A stretch of 47,069 nt of DNA from the NCBI GenBank assembly GCA_034434015.1, contig DAOUAB010000221.1, forward strand, positions 1 through 47,069, in the 5' to 3' direction. Positions 1 to 8,371 of this stretch are shown one piece after another (the stretch's first letter is position 1; every line of letters starts with the position of its first letter). The DNA comes from SpSt-583 sp034434015. Its GTDB lineage: Bacteria; Chloroflexota; Anaerolineae; Anaerolineales; UBA6663. Under the pieces are notes generated by a model. That model was not told the origin of the DNA. It did no database searches and saw nothing but the letters and a program-made list of their open reading frames with translations. Made by a program: the position numbers and the translations under genes.

Positions 1-2
1 GC

Positions 3-986
3 GCCCGTCCGCTGGCCGACCTGTGCGCCGAGGCGCGCGCGGCCGGCGTCTGGGCCTCGGGCGCCTACAGCGTGGCGCGCCACGAATACGCCATCCTGAA
101 CTCGCGCGGCCTGTTCGCCTACGCCCCGAGCACGCAGGTGGATGTGACCTTCGTATGCGAGCAGGCCGACCCGCCGGCCTCGTCCTACGCCCACGCCGCC
201 GGCTGGCGCCTGGGCCAGGTGGACCTGGAGGCGCTCAAACGGGACGCCCTGCGCCGGGTGCGCGCCGCCCGGCCGCCGCGCCGCCTCCCGCCCGGCGAGT
301 ACCCGGTGGTGTTGGAGCCGCACGCCGTCCTGACCCTGATCGAGGCCATGGTCGAGGACGGGATGGGCGCGCTGGCGGTGCAGGAGGGCCGCAGCTGGAT
401 GAACCACCACTTCGGCGAGCGCTGCATGTCGCCGCTGGTGACGCTGACCGATGACGCCTTCGACCCGGACGGCTTTCCGCGCGCCTTCGACTGCGAGGGC
501 GTGCCTAAGCAGCGCGTGCCGATCATCGCGGCCGGGGTGCCGGTGTCGCCCGTGTACGACCGGCTGACCGCGCGGCGCGAGCCGGGCCGCGTCTCCACCG
601 GCCACGCCCAGCCGTACGCCGACGAGGACTGGGACGGGCCGCTGCCCGAGAACCTGTCGCTGGCGCCCGGCGACCGGTCGGTGGAGGACATGATCGCGGC
701 CACCGACCGCGGGCTGTACATCACGCGCTTCTGGTACGTGCGCCAGACCGCCTCGCACGGGGCGGCCGCCACCGGCACCACGCGCGACGGCGTCTGGTGG
801 ATCGAGCGCGGCGAACTGGCCTACCCGGTGGCCGAGCTGCGCTTCGACCAGGAGCTGGTGGCGGCGTTGAGCCGCGTGCGCGCCGTCGGCCGCGACCGGC
901 CGGCGCTCTCCGGCCTGTGCGGCGTCCATCGCCTGCCGGCGCTGGCGCTGGAGCAGTTCCGCTTCATCGGCGGGGGCGAGGCGTGA
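3..986 (+). CDS. TldD/PmbA family protein, 3' part (5' end outside window)
   Basis: The reading frame is open from the first bases of the window, so this is the C-terminal ~327 residues of a longer protein. The final third matches the TldD/PmbA C-terminal domain (peptidase U62 family): GLYITRFWYVRQ, then TGTTRDGVWWIERGE and a final segment with PVAELRFDQ. In this family TldD is the metal-dependent protease subunit and PmbA its partner, and they process small peptides or antitoxins. No HExxxH zinc motif appears in the visible part, which fits a PmbA-like rather than TldD-like member, although the N-terminal half is not visible. A GTG at position 72 is an internal codon, not the start. The cyclase gene follows 16 bases after the stop codon. 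The family call is firm; substrate is unknown. Confidence 0.85.
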   Translation, partial: ARPLADLCAEARAAGVWASGAYSVARHEYAILNSRGLFAYAPSTQVDVTFVCEQADPPASSYAHAAGWRLGQVDLEALKRDALRRVRAARPPRRLPPGEYPVVLEPHAVLTLIEAMVEDGMGALAVQEGRSWMNHHFGERCMSPLVTLTDDAFDPDGFPRAFDCEGVPKQRVPIIAAGVPVSPVYDRLTARREPGRVSTGHAQPYADEDWDGPLPENLSLAPGDRSVEDMIAATDRGLYITRFWYVRQTASHGAAATGTTRDGVWWIERGELAYPVAELRFDQELVAALSRVRAVGRDRPALSGLCGVHRLPALALEQFRFIGGGEA

Positions 987-989
987 CAT

Positions 990-995
990 GGAGGA
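990..995 (+). promoter_or_regulatory. Ribosome binding site deciding the cyclase start
   Basis: GGAGGA followed by 7 bases and the ATG at 1003. The site overlaps the upstream ATG at 988, so translation from 1003 is favoured. Confidence 0.6.
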
Positions 996-1002
996 ACGGG
1001 CG

Positions 1003-2628
1003 ATGCACTTTATCCCCAAACCCGTGCTCACCGTCGACATCGTCGATTTCTCGCTGATGTCGAACCAGGCCCAGATGACGGCCATCAAGGACCTGATCTG
1101 GATCCTCAACCGCGCCATCCCCAGCGAGCACAACCGCCCGGAGATGCGCATCTGGAGCCCGGCCGGCGACGGCGGGGCGCTCACGTTCTGGGAGGACATC
1201 CAGGCGGCGGTGGACACGGCGCTGGCCCTGGCGACCTTCGTGCGGCAGCGCAACGAGTCAAGCGAGGAGGCGCGACGCTTCCAGGTCCGCATCGGCCTGC
1301 ACTGCGGCACCGTCACGCGCCAGATTGATTTCGACGAGCGCGAGAACGTCTGGGGCGAGGGCATCAACACCTCCTCGCGCGTCAACGGCCTGGCGCGGCC
1401 GGGCCAGATCCTGGCCTCGGAGGAGTTTTGCAGCCAGGCCGGTCTGCTGAACCGCGGCGCGCCCGAGGTGGTCTACATCGGCAAAGGCTGGGCCAAGCAC
1501 CACAAGCTGCTCCACCTCTACAACCTGTACATAGACGGCGCCGGCCTGCCGCCCTCCGAGCTGGACGTCTGGTACGGGCCGTTCCATGCGCCGCTGCGCA
1601 TGGCCATCGACACCTACAAGACCATGCTGCTGGAGGAGCAGGAAGACCCGTCCGGCCCGGCCTTCCGCGTGGCGGTGCTGGCCAAGCGCCTGATGGACCT
1701 CGACCCGAGCAACGTCGAGGCGCGCCAGGCGCTCACCTCGCTCTCGCAGGCCTTCATGCCCAAGGCCTCCGGCGGCCGTCACCTGTACGATCCGTTCCTC
1801 TCGCCGCTCTCGCCCAACACGCTCAAGTACTTCTTCCGCAAGGCCGTGTTCACGGCCTATCACAAGGGCGACGTCATCGCCCAGGAGGGCCGCCCGGCCG
1901 ACGCGATGATGATGGTGGTCTCGGGCGAAATCCGGCCGACGATGCAGGGCCGGCCGCTGCCGGCGCGCGGGGCCGCGCCGCAGACCGCACCGACCGAAGC
2001 CCAGGGCCTGGTCTTCCGCGAGGGCGCCATCATCGGCGAGATGGGGCTGTTCAGCCCCGGGGGCACGCGCAACGCCACCCTGACCGCCACGCGCGACACG
2101 ATCGTGCTCAGCCTGAAATACGCCGACCTGCGCTCGCCGGCGGCCGCCAACCTGACGACGGGCACGTTGCCGTCCGAGGCGCTGGCGATCATGGACATCC
2201 GCAAGCAAGTGTGGGACTATTACTGCGCGCGCGTGATGGAAAACCAGCTCAACCTGCACCCGCTCTTCCAGCGGCTCTCGGCGGCGGAGAAAGCCGAGCT
2301 GGCTTACCAGGGCGAATTCGTCCCCCGCGAGCACGGCGCCGCCGTCCAGCTGACGGCCGAGGACGGCTGGCGTTACTGGACCGTGGTGGTGGCCGGCAGC
2401 CTGATGGCCACGCGCGCCGACGGGCGACGCGTCGTCTACCGCGAGCGGGATTGCCTGGGGGCGCTGCATCTTCTGACGGAAGTGACGCCGTTCGCCGAGA
2501 TCGCGGCGGCGCCGGGCACCCAGCTGGTCCGCTTCCCGTGGAGCGTCGTCAAGGCCGTCATCGCCGAATCCGCCGAGTTTCGCGAGGACGCGCTGGCGGC
2601 CGCCCAGCAGGAGATGGCCCGTGTGTGA
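1003..2628 (+). CDS. Class III adenylate/guanylate cyclase fused to cyclic-nucleotide-binding domains
   Basis: About 541 aa. Residues ~5-165 form a class III nucleotidyl cyclase domain: TVDIVDF supplies metal ligand D12, GDGG supplies D56, followed by RIGLHCG and NTSSRV with N122 and R126, the transition-state residues of active cyclases. A helical linker (~185-255) leads to a cNMP-binding domain (~265-385) with the phosphate-binding cassette GEMGLFSPGGTRNATL, whose Arg is kept. A second, degenerate beta-roll of the same type occupies ~430-520. No membrane segment or signal peptide, so it is probably cytosolic. The start was chosen because GGAGGA lies 7 bases ahead of the ATG at 1003; the ATG at 988 overlaps that site and adds five residues. 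The protein may make a cyclic nucleotide and sense it in the same chain. Whether it makes cAMP or cGMP cannot be read. Confidence 0.85.
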   Translation: MHFIPKPVLTVDIVDFSLMSNQAQMTAIKDLIWILNRAIPSEHNRPEMRIWSPAGDGGALTFWEDIQAAVDTALALATFVRQRNESSEEARRFQVRIGLHCGTVTRQIDFDERENVWGEGINTSSRVNGLARPGQILASEEFCSQAGLLNRGAPEVVYIGKGWAKHHKLLHLYNLYIDGAGLPPSELDVWYGPFHAPLRMAIDTYKTMLLEEQEDPSGPAFRVAVLAKRLMDLDPSNVEARQALTSLSQAFMPKASGGRHLYDPFLSPLSPNTLKYFFRKAVFTAYHKGDVIAQEGRPADAMMMVVSGEIRPTMQGRPLPARGAAPQTAPTEAQGLVFREGAIIGEMGLFSPGGTRNATLTATRDTIVLSLKYADLRSPAAANLTTGTLPSEALAIMDIRKQVWDYYCARVMENQLNLHPLFQRLSAAEKAELAYQGEFVPREHGAAVQLTAEDGWRYWTVVVAGSLMATRADGRRVVYRERDCLGALHLLTEVTPFAEIAAAPGTQLVRFPWSVVKAVIAESAEFREDALAAAQQEMARV

Positions 2629-2675
2629 GGGCCGGGCGCGGGCCTGATCCAGCGCCGGTCCCATAGGAAAGAGCC

Positions 2676-3728
2676 TTGGAAACGCCCCTTTTCATCGACA
2701 CGCCAGCCCTGCTGGATTGTCTGGTCGGTCTGCTCAACACGCCCAGCCCGACCGGTTTCACCGAGCCGGCGATCGACTACGTCGAAGCCGCCTTCCGGCC
2801 CTTCGGCCTGCCGATGCGCCGGACGACCAAGGGCGCGCTGGTGATCGAGTGGGCCGGCCGCGCCGCGGAGGCGCCCCGCGCGCTGACGGCCCACGTCGAC
2901 ACGCTCGGCGCCATGGTCAAGGAGATCCGCCCGAACGGGCGCCTCAAGCTGACCAAGATCGGCGGGTTCGCCTGGAACACGGTCGAGGGGGAGGGCTGCA
3001 CGGTGTTCACGGCCGGGGGCCAGGCGGTGCGCGGGTCGTTGCTGGTGACCAAGGCTTCCAGCCATATCTTCGGCGCCGAGACGGCCGAGCTGAAACGCGA
3101 CGATGAGGGCATGGAGGTGCGGCTGGACGCGCGCACGGCGAGCGCCGACGAGACGCGCGCCCTGGGGATCGGCGTCGGTGATGGCGTCGCCTTCGACCCG
3201 CGCGTGGAGGTCGGGCCGGCCGGTTTCGTGCGCTCGCGTCACCTGGACGACAAGGCGGCCGTGGCCTGCCTGTGGGCGGCGGTCAAAGCGATGCAGGCCG
3301 CCGGGATCGCGCCCGCGCAGCGCACGACGCTGCATATCAGCAACTATGAGGAGGTCGGGCACGGCGCGGCGTCCGGCTTCCCGCCGGACCTGGCCGAGCT
3401 GCTCGCGCTCGACATGGCCGCGGTCGGGCCGGGCCAGGCCTCGGATGAGTTCAGCGCGTGCATCTGCGTCAAGGACTCGGGCGGCCCCTACCACCCGGCC
3501 ATGAACCGCAAATTACGGGCATTGGCGGAAAACGCGCAAATCCCGTATAAAGTGGACATCTATCCGTATTACGGCTCGGACGGCGAGGCCTACTGGCGCG
3601 CGGGCGGCGATGTGCGCGTCGGGCTGCTGGGGCCGGGTGTGGACGCCTCGCACAACTACGAGCGCACGCACACCGACTCGCTGGTCCATACCGCGCAGCT
3701 CATTGGCGAGTACCTGAGGCATCCCTGA
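2676..3728 (+). CDS. M42 family metallo-aminopeptidase
   Basis: 350 aa, the usual M42 length (FrvX/YsdC/glutamyl aminopeptidase/TET group). Co-catalytic metal ligands are visible: H73 in TAHVDTLG, D191 in RHLDDKA, catalytic glutamate E225/E226 in NYEEVGHGAASG, D246 in LLALDMAA, and H326 in ASHNYERTHTDS. These enzymes trim N-terminal residues from peptides in the cytosol, often as dodecameric tetrahedral complexes with two metals. The start is a TTG preceded by AGGAAAG; no in-frame ATG fits before the conserved N-terminal segment LLNTPSPTG. The stop codon overlaps the next gene's ATG by one base, so the STAS protein is probably translationally coupled. Identification is strong; the preferred peptide residue is unknown. 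Confidence 0.92.
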   Translation: METPLFIDTPALLDCLVGLLNTPSPTGFTEPAIDYVEAAFRPFGLPMRRTTKGALVIEWAGRAAEAPRALTAHVDTLGAMVKEIRPNGRLKLTKIGGFAWNTVEGEGCTVFTAGGQAVRGSLLVTKASSHIFGAETAELKRDDEGMEVRLDARTASADETRALGIGVGDGVAFDPRVEVGPAGFVRSRHLDDKAAVACLWAAVKAMQAAGIAPAQRTTLHISNYEEVGHGAASGFPPDLAELLALDMAAVGPGQASDEFSACICVKDSGGPYHPAMNRKLRALAENAQIPYKVDIYPYYGSDGEAYWRAGGDVRVGLLGPGVDASHNYERTHTDSLVHTAQLIGEYLRHP

Positions 3729-4078
3729 TGATCCAAGTGACGTTCATCGAAGACGGTATCTGGTCGCTGGCGCCCGATGGCCGCATCGACACGGCCTCGG
3801 CGCGCTCGGTCGAAGACGCCTTTAACGGCCTGCTGGATGACGGCCATCACCGCATCGTGGTCGATTGCTCGGGCGTGGCCTACATGGCTTCGGCCGGGCT
3901 GCGGGTGCTGATGCTCGGCCTGCGCCGGGCGCGCGCCCTGGGCGGCGACGTCTGCCTGGCGGCCGTCGCCCCGAACGTCATGCAGGCCTTCCGGATGTCC
4001 GGCCTGGACAAGTTGTTCGCCATTCACGCCACCGTCGACGAGGCGGTGCAGAGCATCAAGCGGCCGGACAGGGCCTGA
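3728..4078 (+). CDS. STAS domain anti-sigma factor antagonist (first copy)
   Basis: 116 aa, a single STAS domain as in SpoIIAA/RsbV. Such proteins bind an anti-sigma kinase in its place on the sigma factor and are switched off by serine phosphorylation. The phosphorylatable serine is probably S55 in YMASAGLRVL, the position of the D-S-S/T-G serine in SpoIIAA and RsbV. Its ATG overlaps the last base of the M42 peptidase stop, implying co-expression. No anti-sigma kinase, phosphatase or sigma factor gene lies in the window, so its partner is encoded elsewhere. A second STAS gene follows 97 bases later with its own promoter; the two proteins share fold and the S-A-G site but differ in most other residues. 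Confidence 0.88.
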   Translation: MIQVTFIEDGIWSLAPDGRIDTASARSVEDAFNGLLDDGHHRIVVDCSGVAYMASAGLRVLMLGLRRARALGGDVCLAAVAPNVMQAFRMSGLDKLFAIHATVDEAVQSIKRPDRA

Positions 4079-4115
4079 GCGCATGCACCCGTCGGCCGGC
4101 GCACGGTCGCCGCTG

Positions 4116-4124
4116 TGCTAAAAT
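4116..4124 (+). promoter_or_regulatory. Extended -10 promoter of the second STAS gene
   Basis: TG-c-TAAAAT, an extended -10 element (TG at 4116-4117, hexamer 4119-4124), 51 bases upstream of the ATG at 4176. No convincing -35 is seen, as expected for extended -10 promoters. The same TGcTAnAAT form occurs before mutS, and a looser one (TGcTACACT) before the grpB-like gene. Confidence 0.55.
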
Positions 4125-4175
4125 CCGGTCGCAGACGGCTTATTTGAACCTCATCGGCCCGCAGGAGAGACGCTC

Positions 4176-4508
4176 ATGGAGATCAACGTCCGCGAATACA
4201 AGCGCGTCAATGTCATCCGGGTGACCGGCCGGGTGGACGCCAGCGTCGCGCCCCAGTTTGAGGAGGCGCTGCGCAAACAGGTGGAGACCGGCCACGCGCA
4301 CCTCATCCTGGAAATGGATGGCACGGATTACATCAGCAGCGCGGGTGTGCGCGCCCTGATCTCGGCCCAGAAAGCGCTCAAGGCCCGCGGCGGCGCGGTC
4401 CTGCTCGCCCAGCCCTCCGAGCGGGTGAAGGAGGTGCTCAGCATCGCCGGCCTGGACGCGCTCTTCCAGGATTACCCGGACACGGAGGCCGCCATCGGGT
4501 CGGTGTGA
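4176..4508 (+). CDS. STAS domain anti-sigma factor antagonist (second copy)
   Basis: 110 aa, single STAS domain. The probable phospho-serine is S55 in DYISSAGVRALI. The N-terminal strand pair (VNVIRVTGRVDAS) and the C-terminal GLDALFQDYPD follow the SpoIIAA/RsbV pattern. AGGAGAG sits about 6 bases before the ATG. It has its own extended -10 upstream and a strong intrinsic terminator directly downstream, so it is probably a monocistronic transcript in addition to any read-through from the M42-STAS unit. Cytosolic partner-switching regulator; the anti-sigma partner is not encoded here. Confidence 0.88.
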   Translation: MEINVREYKRVNVIRVTGRVDASVAPQFEEALRKQVETGHAHLILEMDGTDYISSAGVRALISAQKALKARGGAVLLAQPSERVKEVLSIAGLDALFQDYPDTEAAIGSV

Positions 4509-4536
4509 GCGCAGACAACCGACGGCCGACGATAGA

Positions 4537-4567
4537 AGCTCTTGCCCAACCGGCAAGGGCTTTTTTT
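4537..4567 (+). terminator. Rho-independent terminator after the second STAS gene
   Basis: Ten-base-pair stem AGCTCTTGCC / GGCAAGGGCT (one G-T wobble), arms 4537-4546 and 4552-4561, 5-base loop CAACC, followed directly by a run of seven T (4561-4567). It separates the STAS transcript from mutS and is the clearest intrinsic terminator in the window. Confidence 0.9.
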
Positions 4568-4598
4568 GTCCGGCGCCCGCCGTCTGCCATCTGTGATC

Positions 4599-4607
4599 TG
4601 CTAGAAT
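4599..4607 (+). promoter_or_regulatory. Extended -10 promoter of mutS
   Basis: TG-c-TAGAAT (TG 4599-4600, hexamer 4602-4607), only 9 bases before the mutS ATG at 4617. With initiation about 7 bases after the -10, the mRNA would have almost no 5' leader. Confidence 0.5.
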
Positions 4608-4616
4608 TGCCTCGCC

Positions 4617-7235
4617 ATGACCACCGAGTTCGACCCGACCCCGCTCTACCAGCAGTACCTCGAAATCAAACGCCAGTACCCGGACCAGATCCTGTTCTTC
4701 CGGCTGGGCGATTTCTACGAGACCTTTAACGAGGACGCCAAGCGGGTGGCGCGCGACCTGGAGATCGTCGAGACCTCGCGCCAGATGATCAAGGGCAAGG
4801 TCCGCATCCCGATGGCCGGCATCCCGTTCCACGCCGTCGACAACTACGTCGCCCGGCTGATCGCCAAAGGCCACCACGTGGCGATCTGCGAGCAGACCGG
4901 GACGGAGGCCGTCAACGGGCTGTTCAAGCGCGAGGTGGTGCGCGTGATCACGCCCGGCACGGTGGTGGAGCCGAACCTGCTCGACGCGGCGCGCAACAAT
5001 TATCTGGCGGCGCTGACGGCCGCCGACGGTCGCGCCGGCCTGGCCTACGTGGACATCACCACCGGCGAATTCGCCGTCACGGCTTTGGCCGCGCCGGACA
5101 TCTGGAGCCTGGTCCGGCACGAGCTGGCGCGCCTGCGCCCGGCCGAGCTGCTGCTGCCGGAGGCGCTGTCCGCGCCGGCGCTCGACGCGCTGGCGGTCCC
5201 GCGCACCCCCTTGCCGGCCTGGAAGTTCGATCCCGGCCAGGGCCGCAACCTGCTCCTGGAGCACTTCAACGTCGGCACGCTGGCGGGGTTCGGGCTGGAG
5301 GGCGCGCCGCTGGCCGTGGCCGCGTGCGGCGCGATCCTGCAGTACGTCAAAGAGACGCGCCCGGGCGCCGTCAACCTGCTCACCCGGCTGAGCGCCTATT
5401 CGCTCGACGACTTCATGGTCCTGGACGCGGCGACGCGCCGCAACCTGGAGTTGACCGAGACGCTCCGGGGCGGGCAGACGCGCGGCTCGCTGCTCGGCGT
5501 GCTGGACCGCACGGTGACGGCTATGGGCGCGCGCCTGCTGCGGCGCTGGGTCCAGCAGCCGCTCCTGGACATCGCACGCATCCAGGCCCGCCTGGACCGG
5601 GTGGCCGCCTTCCATGCCGATGGCGTCTTGCGGGAGGAACTCCGCGCGGCTCTCCAGCCCCTGGCCGACCTCGAACGCATCACCAACCGCATCCTGGGCG
5701 GGACCGCCCACCCGCGCGACCTGGCGGCGCTGCGGGAGACGCTGCGGGCGCTGCCGGCGATCAAGGCGAGATTGGAGACGGAAGACTCGCTTTCCAGCCT
5801 CCAGCCGCTGGTCGCTCAACTCGACCCCTGCGCCGGCGTGTTGGCTCTGCTCGAGGCCGCCCTGGCCGATGAGCCGCCGGCCGTCCTCTCCAAACCGGGC
5901 ATCATCCGCGCCGGCTATTCGGCTGAACTGGACGGCGTCCTGAACGCCTCCCGACACGCCCGCGAGTGGATCGCCGGCCTGGAGAAGGCCGAGCGCGAGC
6001 GGACCGGGCTCAAGGGCCTGCGGGTCGGTTACAACAAGGTCTTCGGGTATTACCTGGAGCTCAGCCGCGGGCAGAGCGCCAACGCGCCCGAGCACTACAT
6101 CCGCAAGCAGACGCTGGTCAACGCCGAACGCTACATCACGCCGGAACTGAAGGAGTACGAGGCGCTGGTGCTCAACGCCGAGGAGCGCATTCTGGAGATC
6201 GAGACGCGCCTGTTCAGGGAGTTGTGCGCGCAGATCGGGGCGCAGGCCGGGCATCTGCTGGCCGCCGCCGGGGCGCTGGCCCAGTTGGACGTGGCCGCCG
6301 CGCTGGCCGATGTGGCGGCGCGCCACCGTTTCGTGCGCCCGGAACTGGCGGCCGAGGCCGGCCTGGAAATCCACAACGGCCGGCATCCGGTGGTGGAGGA
6401 GTATCTGCAGACCGGGCACCGCTTCGTGCCCAACGACGTTATCTTCGAGCCCGGCGAGATCGTGCGCGTCATCACCGGGCCGAACGCCGGCGGCAAATCA
6501 ACCTATCTGCGTCAGGCGGCCCTGATCGTCCTGCTGGCTCAGATGGGGAGCTTCGTGCCGGCCGACGCGGCGCGCCTGGGCGTGTTCGACCGCATCTTCA
6601 CCCGCATCGGCGCCCAGGACGAGATCCACGCCGGCCAGTCCACCTTCATGGTGGAGATGGTGGAGACGGCCAACATCCTGCACAACGCCACGCCGCGCAG
6701 CCTGCTGCTGCTGGACGAAATCGGCCGCGGCACCAGCACCTACGACGGCGTCTCGCTGGCCTGGGCCATCGTCGAGTACATCCACAACCACCCGCGCCTC
6801 AAGGCGCGCACCCTCTTCGCCACTCACTACCACGAGCTGACCGACCTGGCGGCTGTGCTGCCCGGCGTGCGCAACTACAACGTCGCCGTGGCCGAGGAGG
6901 GCGAGCGGGTGGTGTTTCTGTACCACATCGTGCCGGGCGGCGCCGACCGCTCGTACGGCATCCACGTCGCGCAGCTGGCCGGCCTGCCGAACTCGGTTGT
7001 CGCCCGCGCGCGCGAGATCATGACCCAGCTGGAGGCCTCCGGCGGGCGCGCCGTCCGCCTGAGCGACCCCGCGCCGCAGCAGATGGCGCTCTTCCCGGAG
7101 ACCAACCCGCTGCTCGACGAATTGCGCGCGCTGGACCTGAACTCGTTGACGCCGATGGAGGCCCTCAGCCGCCTCTTCGAGTGGCAGGCGCGTTTCCGGG
7201 GGCCGGACGGGGGCCGGCCTCAGCGCCAGTCGTAG
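4617..7235 (+). CDS. mutS: DNA mismatch repair protein MutS
   Basis: 872 aa, close to the 853 aa of E. coli MutS. It recognises mismatched bases and small loops in the cytosol and starts repair with MutL, which is not in this window. The N-terminal domain has the mismatch-wedging F33-Y34-E35 (GDFYETF). Connector, lever and clamp regions run to ~residue 560. The ATPase has Walker A GPNAGGKST at 621-629, Walker B LLLLDEIGRGTSTYDG, and the downstream LFATHYHEL. The C-terminal helix-turn-helix region (PLLDELRALDLNSLTPMEAL) is present. No Shine-Dalgarno site is seen before the ATG, and the promoter -10 lies 9 bases upstream. The last 16 bases overlap the 3' end of the convergent G8-domain gene. 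Confidence 0.97.
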   Translation: MTTEFDPTPLYQQYLEIKRQYPDQILFFRLGDFYETFNEDAKRVARDLEIVETSRQMIKGKVRIPMAGIPFHAVDNYVARLIAKGHHVAICEQTGTEAVNGLFKREVVRVITPGTVVEPNLLDAARNNYLAALTAADGRAGLAYVDITTGEFAVTALAAPDIWSLVRHELARLRPAELLLPEALSAPALDALAVPRTPLPAWKFDPGQGRNLLLEHFNVGTLAGFGLEGAPLAVAACGAILQYVKETRPGAVNLLTRLSAYSLDDFMVLDAATRRNLELTETLRGGQTRGSLLGVLDRTVTAMGARLLRRWVQQPLLDIARIQARLDRVAAFHADGVLREELRAALQPLADLERITNRILGGTAHPRDLAALRETLRALPAIKARLETEDSLSSLQPLVAQLDPCAGVLALLEAALADEPPAVLSKPGIIRAGYSAELDGVLNASRHAREWIAGLEKAERERTGLKGLRVGYNKVFGYYLELSRGQSANAPEHYIRKQTLVNAERYITPELKEYEALVLNAEERILEIETRLFRELCAQIGAQAGHLLAAAGALAQLDVAAALADVAARHRFVRPELAAEAGLEIHNGRHPVVEEYLQTGHRFVPNDVIFEPGEIVRVITGPNAGGKSTYLRQAALIVLLAQMGSFVPADAARLGVFDRIFTRIGAQDEIHAGQSTFMVEMVETANILHNATPRSLLLLDEIGRGTSTYDGVSLAWAIVEYIHNHPRLKARTLFATHYHELTDLAAVLPGVRNYNVAVAEEGERVVFLYHIVPGGADRSYGIHVAQLAGLPNSVVARAREIMTQLEASGGRAVRLSDPAPQQMALFPETNPLLDELRALDLNSLTPMEALSRLFEWQARFRGPDGGRPQRQS

Positions 7236-8206
7236 ACCACGTTCTGCTGGAGGACGCGCCGGTCCGGCCAGAGCCGGGAGGCGCCGTTGCGGATGTTGTG
7301 GTGCAGGCTGCAGCCGGCCAGGCGCACGGCGTCCGCGCCCGCGTCCGGGTGGAGGTGGATCGGCTCCCGCCCGGGCTGCCCGAAGCCCGAGATTTCCACG
7401 CCGCTCAGGCGCGCCCTGCCGCCGGGCAGGATCAACAGGCAGCCGCCCAGCGGATCGCCGGGGCGCGCTTCCCCCTGCAGCCGGATATTGCGGCTCAACA
7501 GCCGGGCCTCGGCGCGCTGGTCCACCGGGCGTCCGGCGCGCGTCTGCAGGCCGCCCCAGTAGCCCTGGCTCAATGGCTGGTTCAGCGCAATCAGGTTGCG
7601 GTTAACGGCCGTGATCTCGCGCACCTCGGCGTCCTGCGGCGCCAGATCGGCGGCGCCCAGCAGCAGGCGCTCGCCCGGCCGCCAGCCAGGCAGGCGGGCC
7701 AGCAGGATCTCAGACGCGCCGGGCTCGGCGCTGGCGGCCAGCTTCACGCGCGTGTCGCGCCATTCGCCGTGCAGGTCAATGAGGCCGCCGTCGGCCGCCA
7801 GGTACTTCGTCCCCAGGCGGGGCAGGTCGTCGCCCGGCGCGCTGCCCGTCAGCGTGATCACGGCCTGGCGCGTGAACGGCCGGCCCGGCGCGCCGATCCG
7901 GAACTCGCCGCCGACCGAGATCCAGCCGGCGCTCAGGTTCAGGTCGGCGTCGTCGAAGATCAGCAGGCCGTCCACCTGCAGGCTCTTGAGCGCCGGCGGG
8001 CTGACGTCCAGCAGTACGCGCCGGCCCGGCGGGATGATGACCGAATCGCCGGCGGCCGGGAGGCGCCCGCCCCAGGTGGCCGGGTCCGACCAGGCGGCGA
8101 CGGCGCCGCCATGCTTCATCACCAGCGGCGCCGTACCGGGCTTGTTCATGGCGCGCGCCAGGTTATGGCGTAACGTCGGTTGGAAGAGGGCATAGACGGC
8201 GTGCAT
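7220..8206 (-). CDS. G8-domain (CEMIP/TMEM2-like) protein, probably C-terminally truncated
   Basis: 328 aa. Residues ~38-150 match a G8 domain: SDPATWGGRLPAAGDSVIIP, then LKSLQVDGLLIFDD, followed by beta-helix-like segments. The last ~60 residues (SGFGQPGREPIHLHPDAG, CSLHHNIRNGA, VLQQNVVYD) resemble the right-handed beta-helix core that in CEMIP/TMEM2 relatives continues for hundreds more residues, but here the frame stops directly after VVYDWR. The stop lies inside the 3' end of mutS on the other strand. CEMIP-family proteins act on hyaluronan in animals; bacterial roles are largely unknown. There is no clear signal peptide, although a start at ATG 8149 (MNKPGTAPL) is equally possible. It may be a minimal family member or a remnant. 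Confidence 0.7.
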   Translation of the reverse strand: MHAVYALFQPTLRHNLARAMNKPGTAPLVMKHGGAVAAWSDPATWGGRLPAAGDSVIIPPGRRVLLDVSPPALKSLQVDGLLIFDDADLNLSAGWISVGGEFRIGAPGRPFTRQAVITLTGSAPGDDLPRLGTKYLAADGGLIDLHGEWRDTRVKLAASAEPGASEILLARLPGWRPGERLLLGAADLAPQDAEVREITAVNRNLIALNQPLSQGYWGGLQTRAGRPVDQRAEARLLSRNIRLQGEARPGDPLGGCLLILPGGRARLSGVEISGFGQPGREPIHLHPDAGADAVRLAGCSLHHNIRNGASRLWPDRRVLQQNVVYDWR

Positions 8207-8371
8207 GGCGTTTCTCGCGCCGGGCGAGGCAGGCTCGGGGACACCAGCCGGCTCCGTGACGGCGGCAGTCTCGCTTGTCGATTAATGCTCAACATGGACT
8301 TTACCCGACCGGCGCGGGCGCGTCAGCAAACGAGGCGCGAAACTTCGGTGAAGCTCGCGTGAAAGGACTGT

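Noticed and set aside
4140..6419. Long open frame of ~759 codons antisense to mutS
   Set aside because: A by-product of high GC in the third codon position of mutS; the translation is low-complexity Arg/Gly/Ala/Gln without any family match, while mutS on the other strand is certain.
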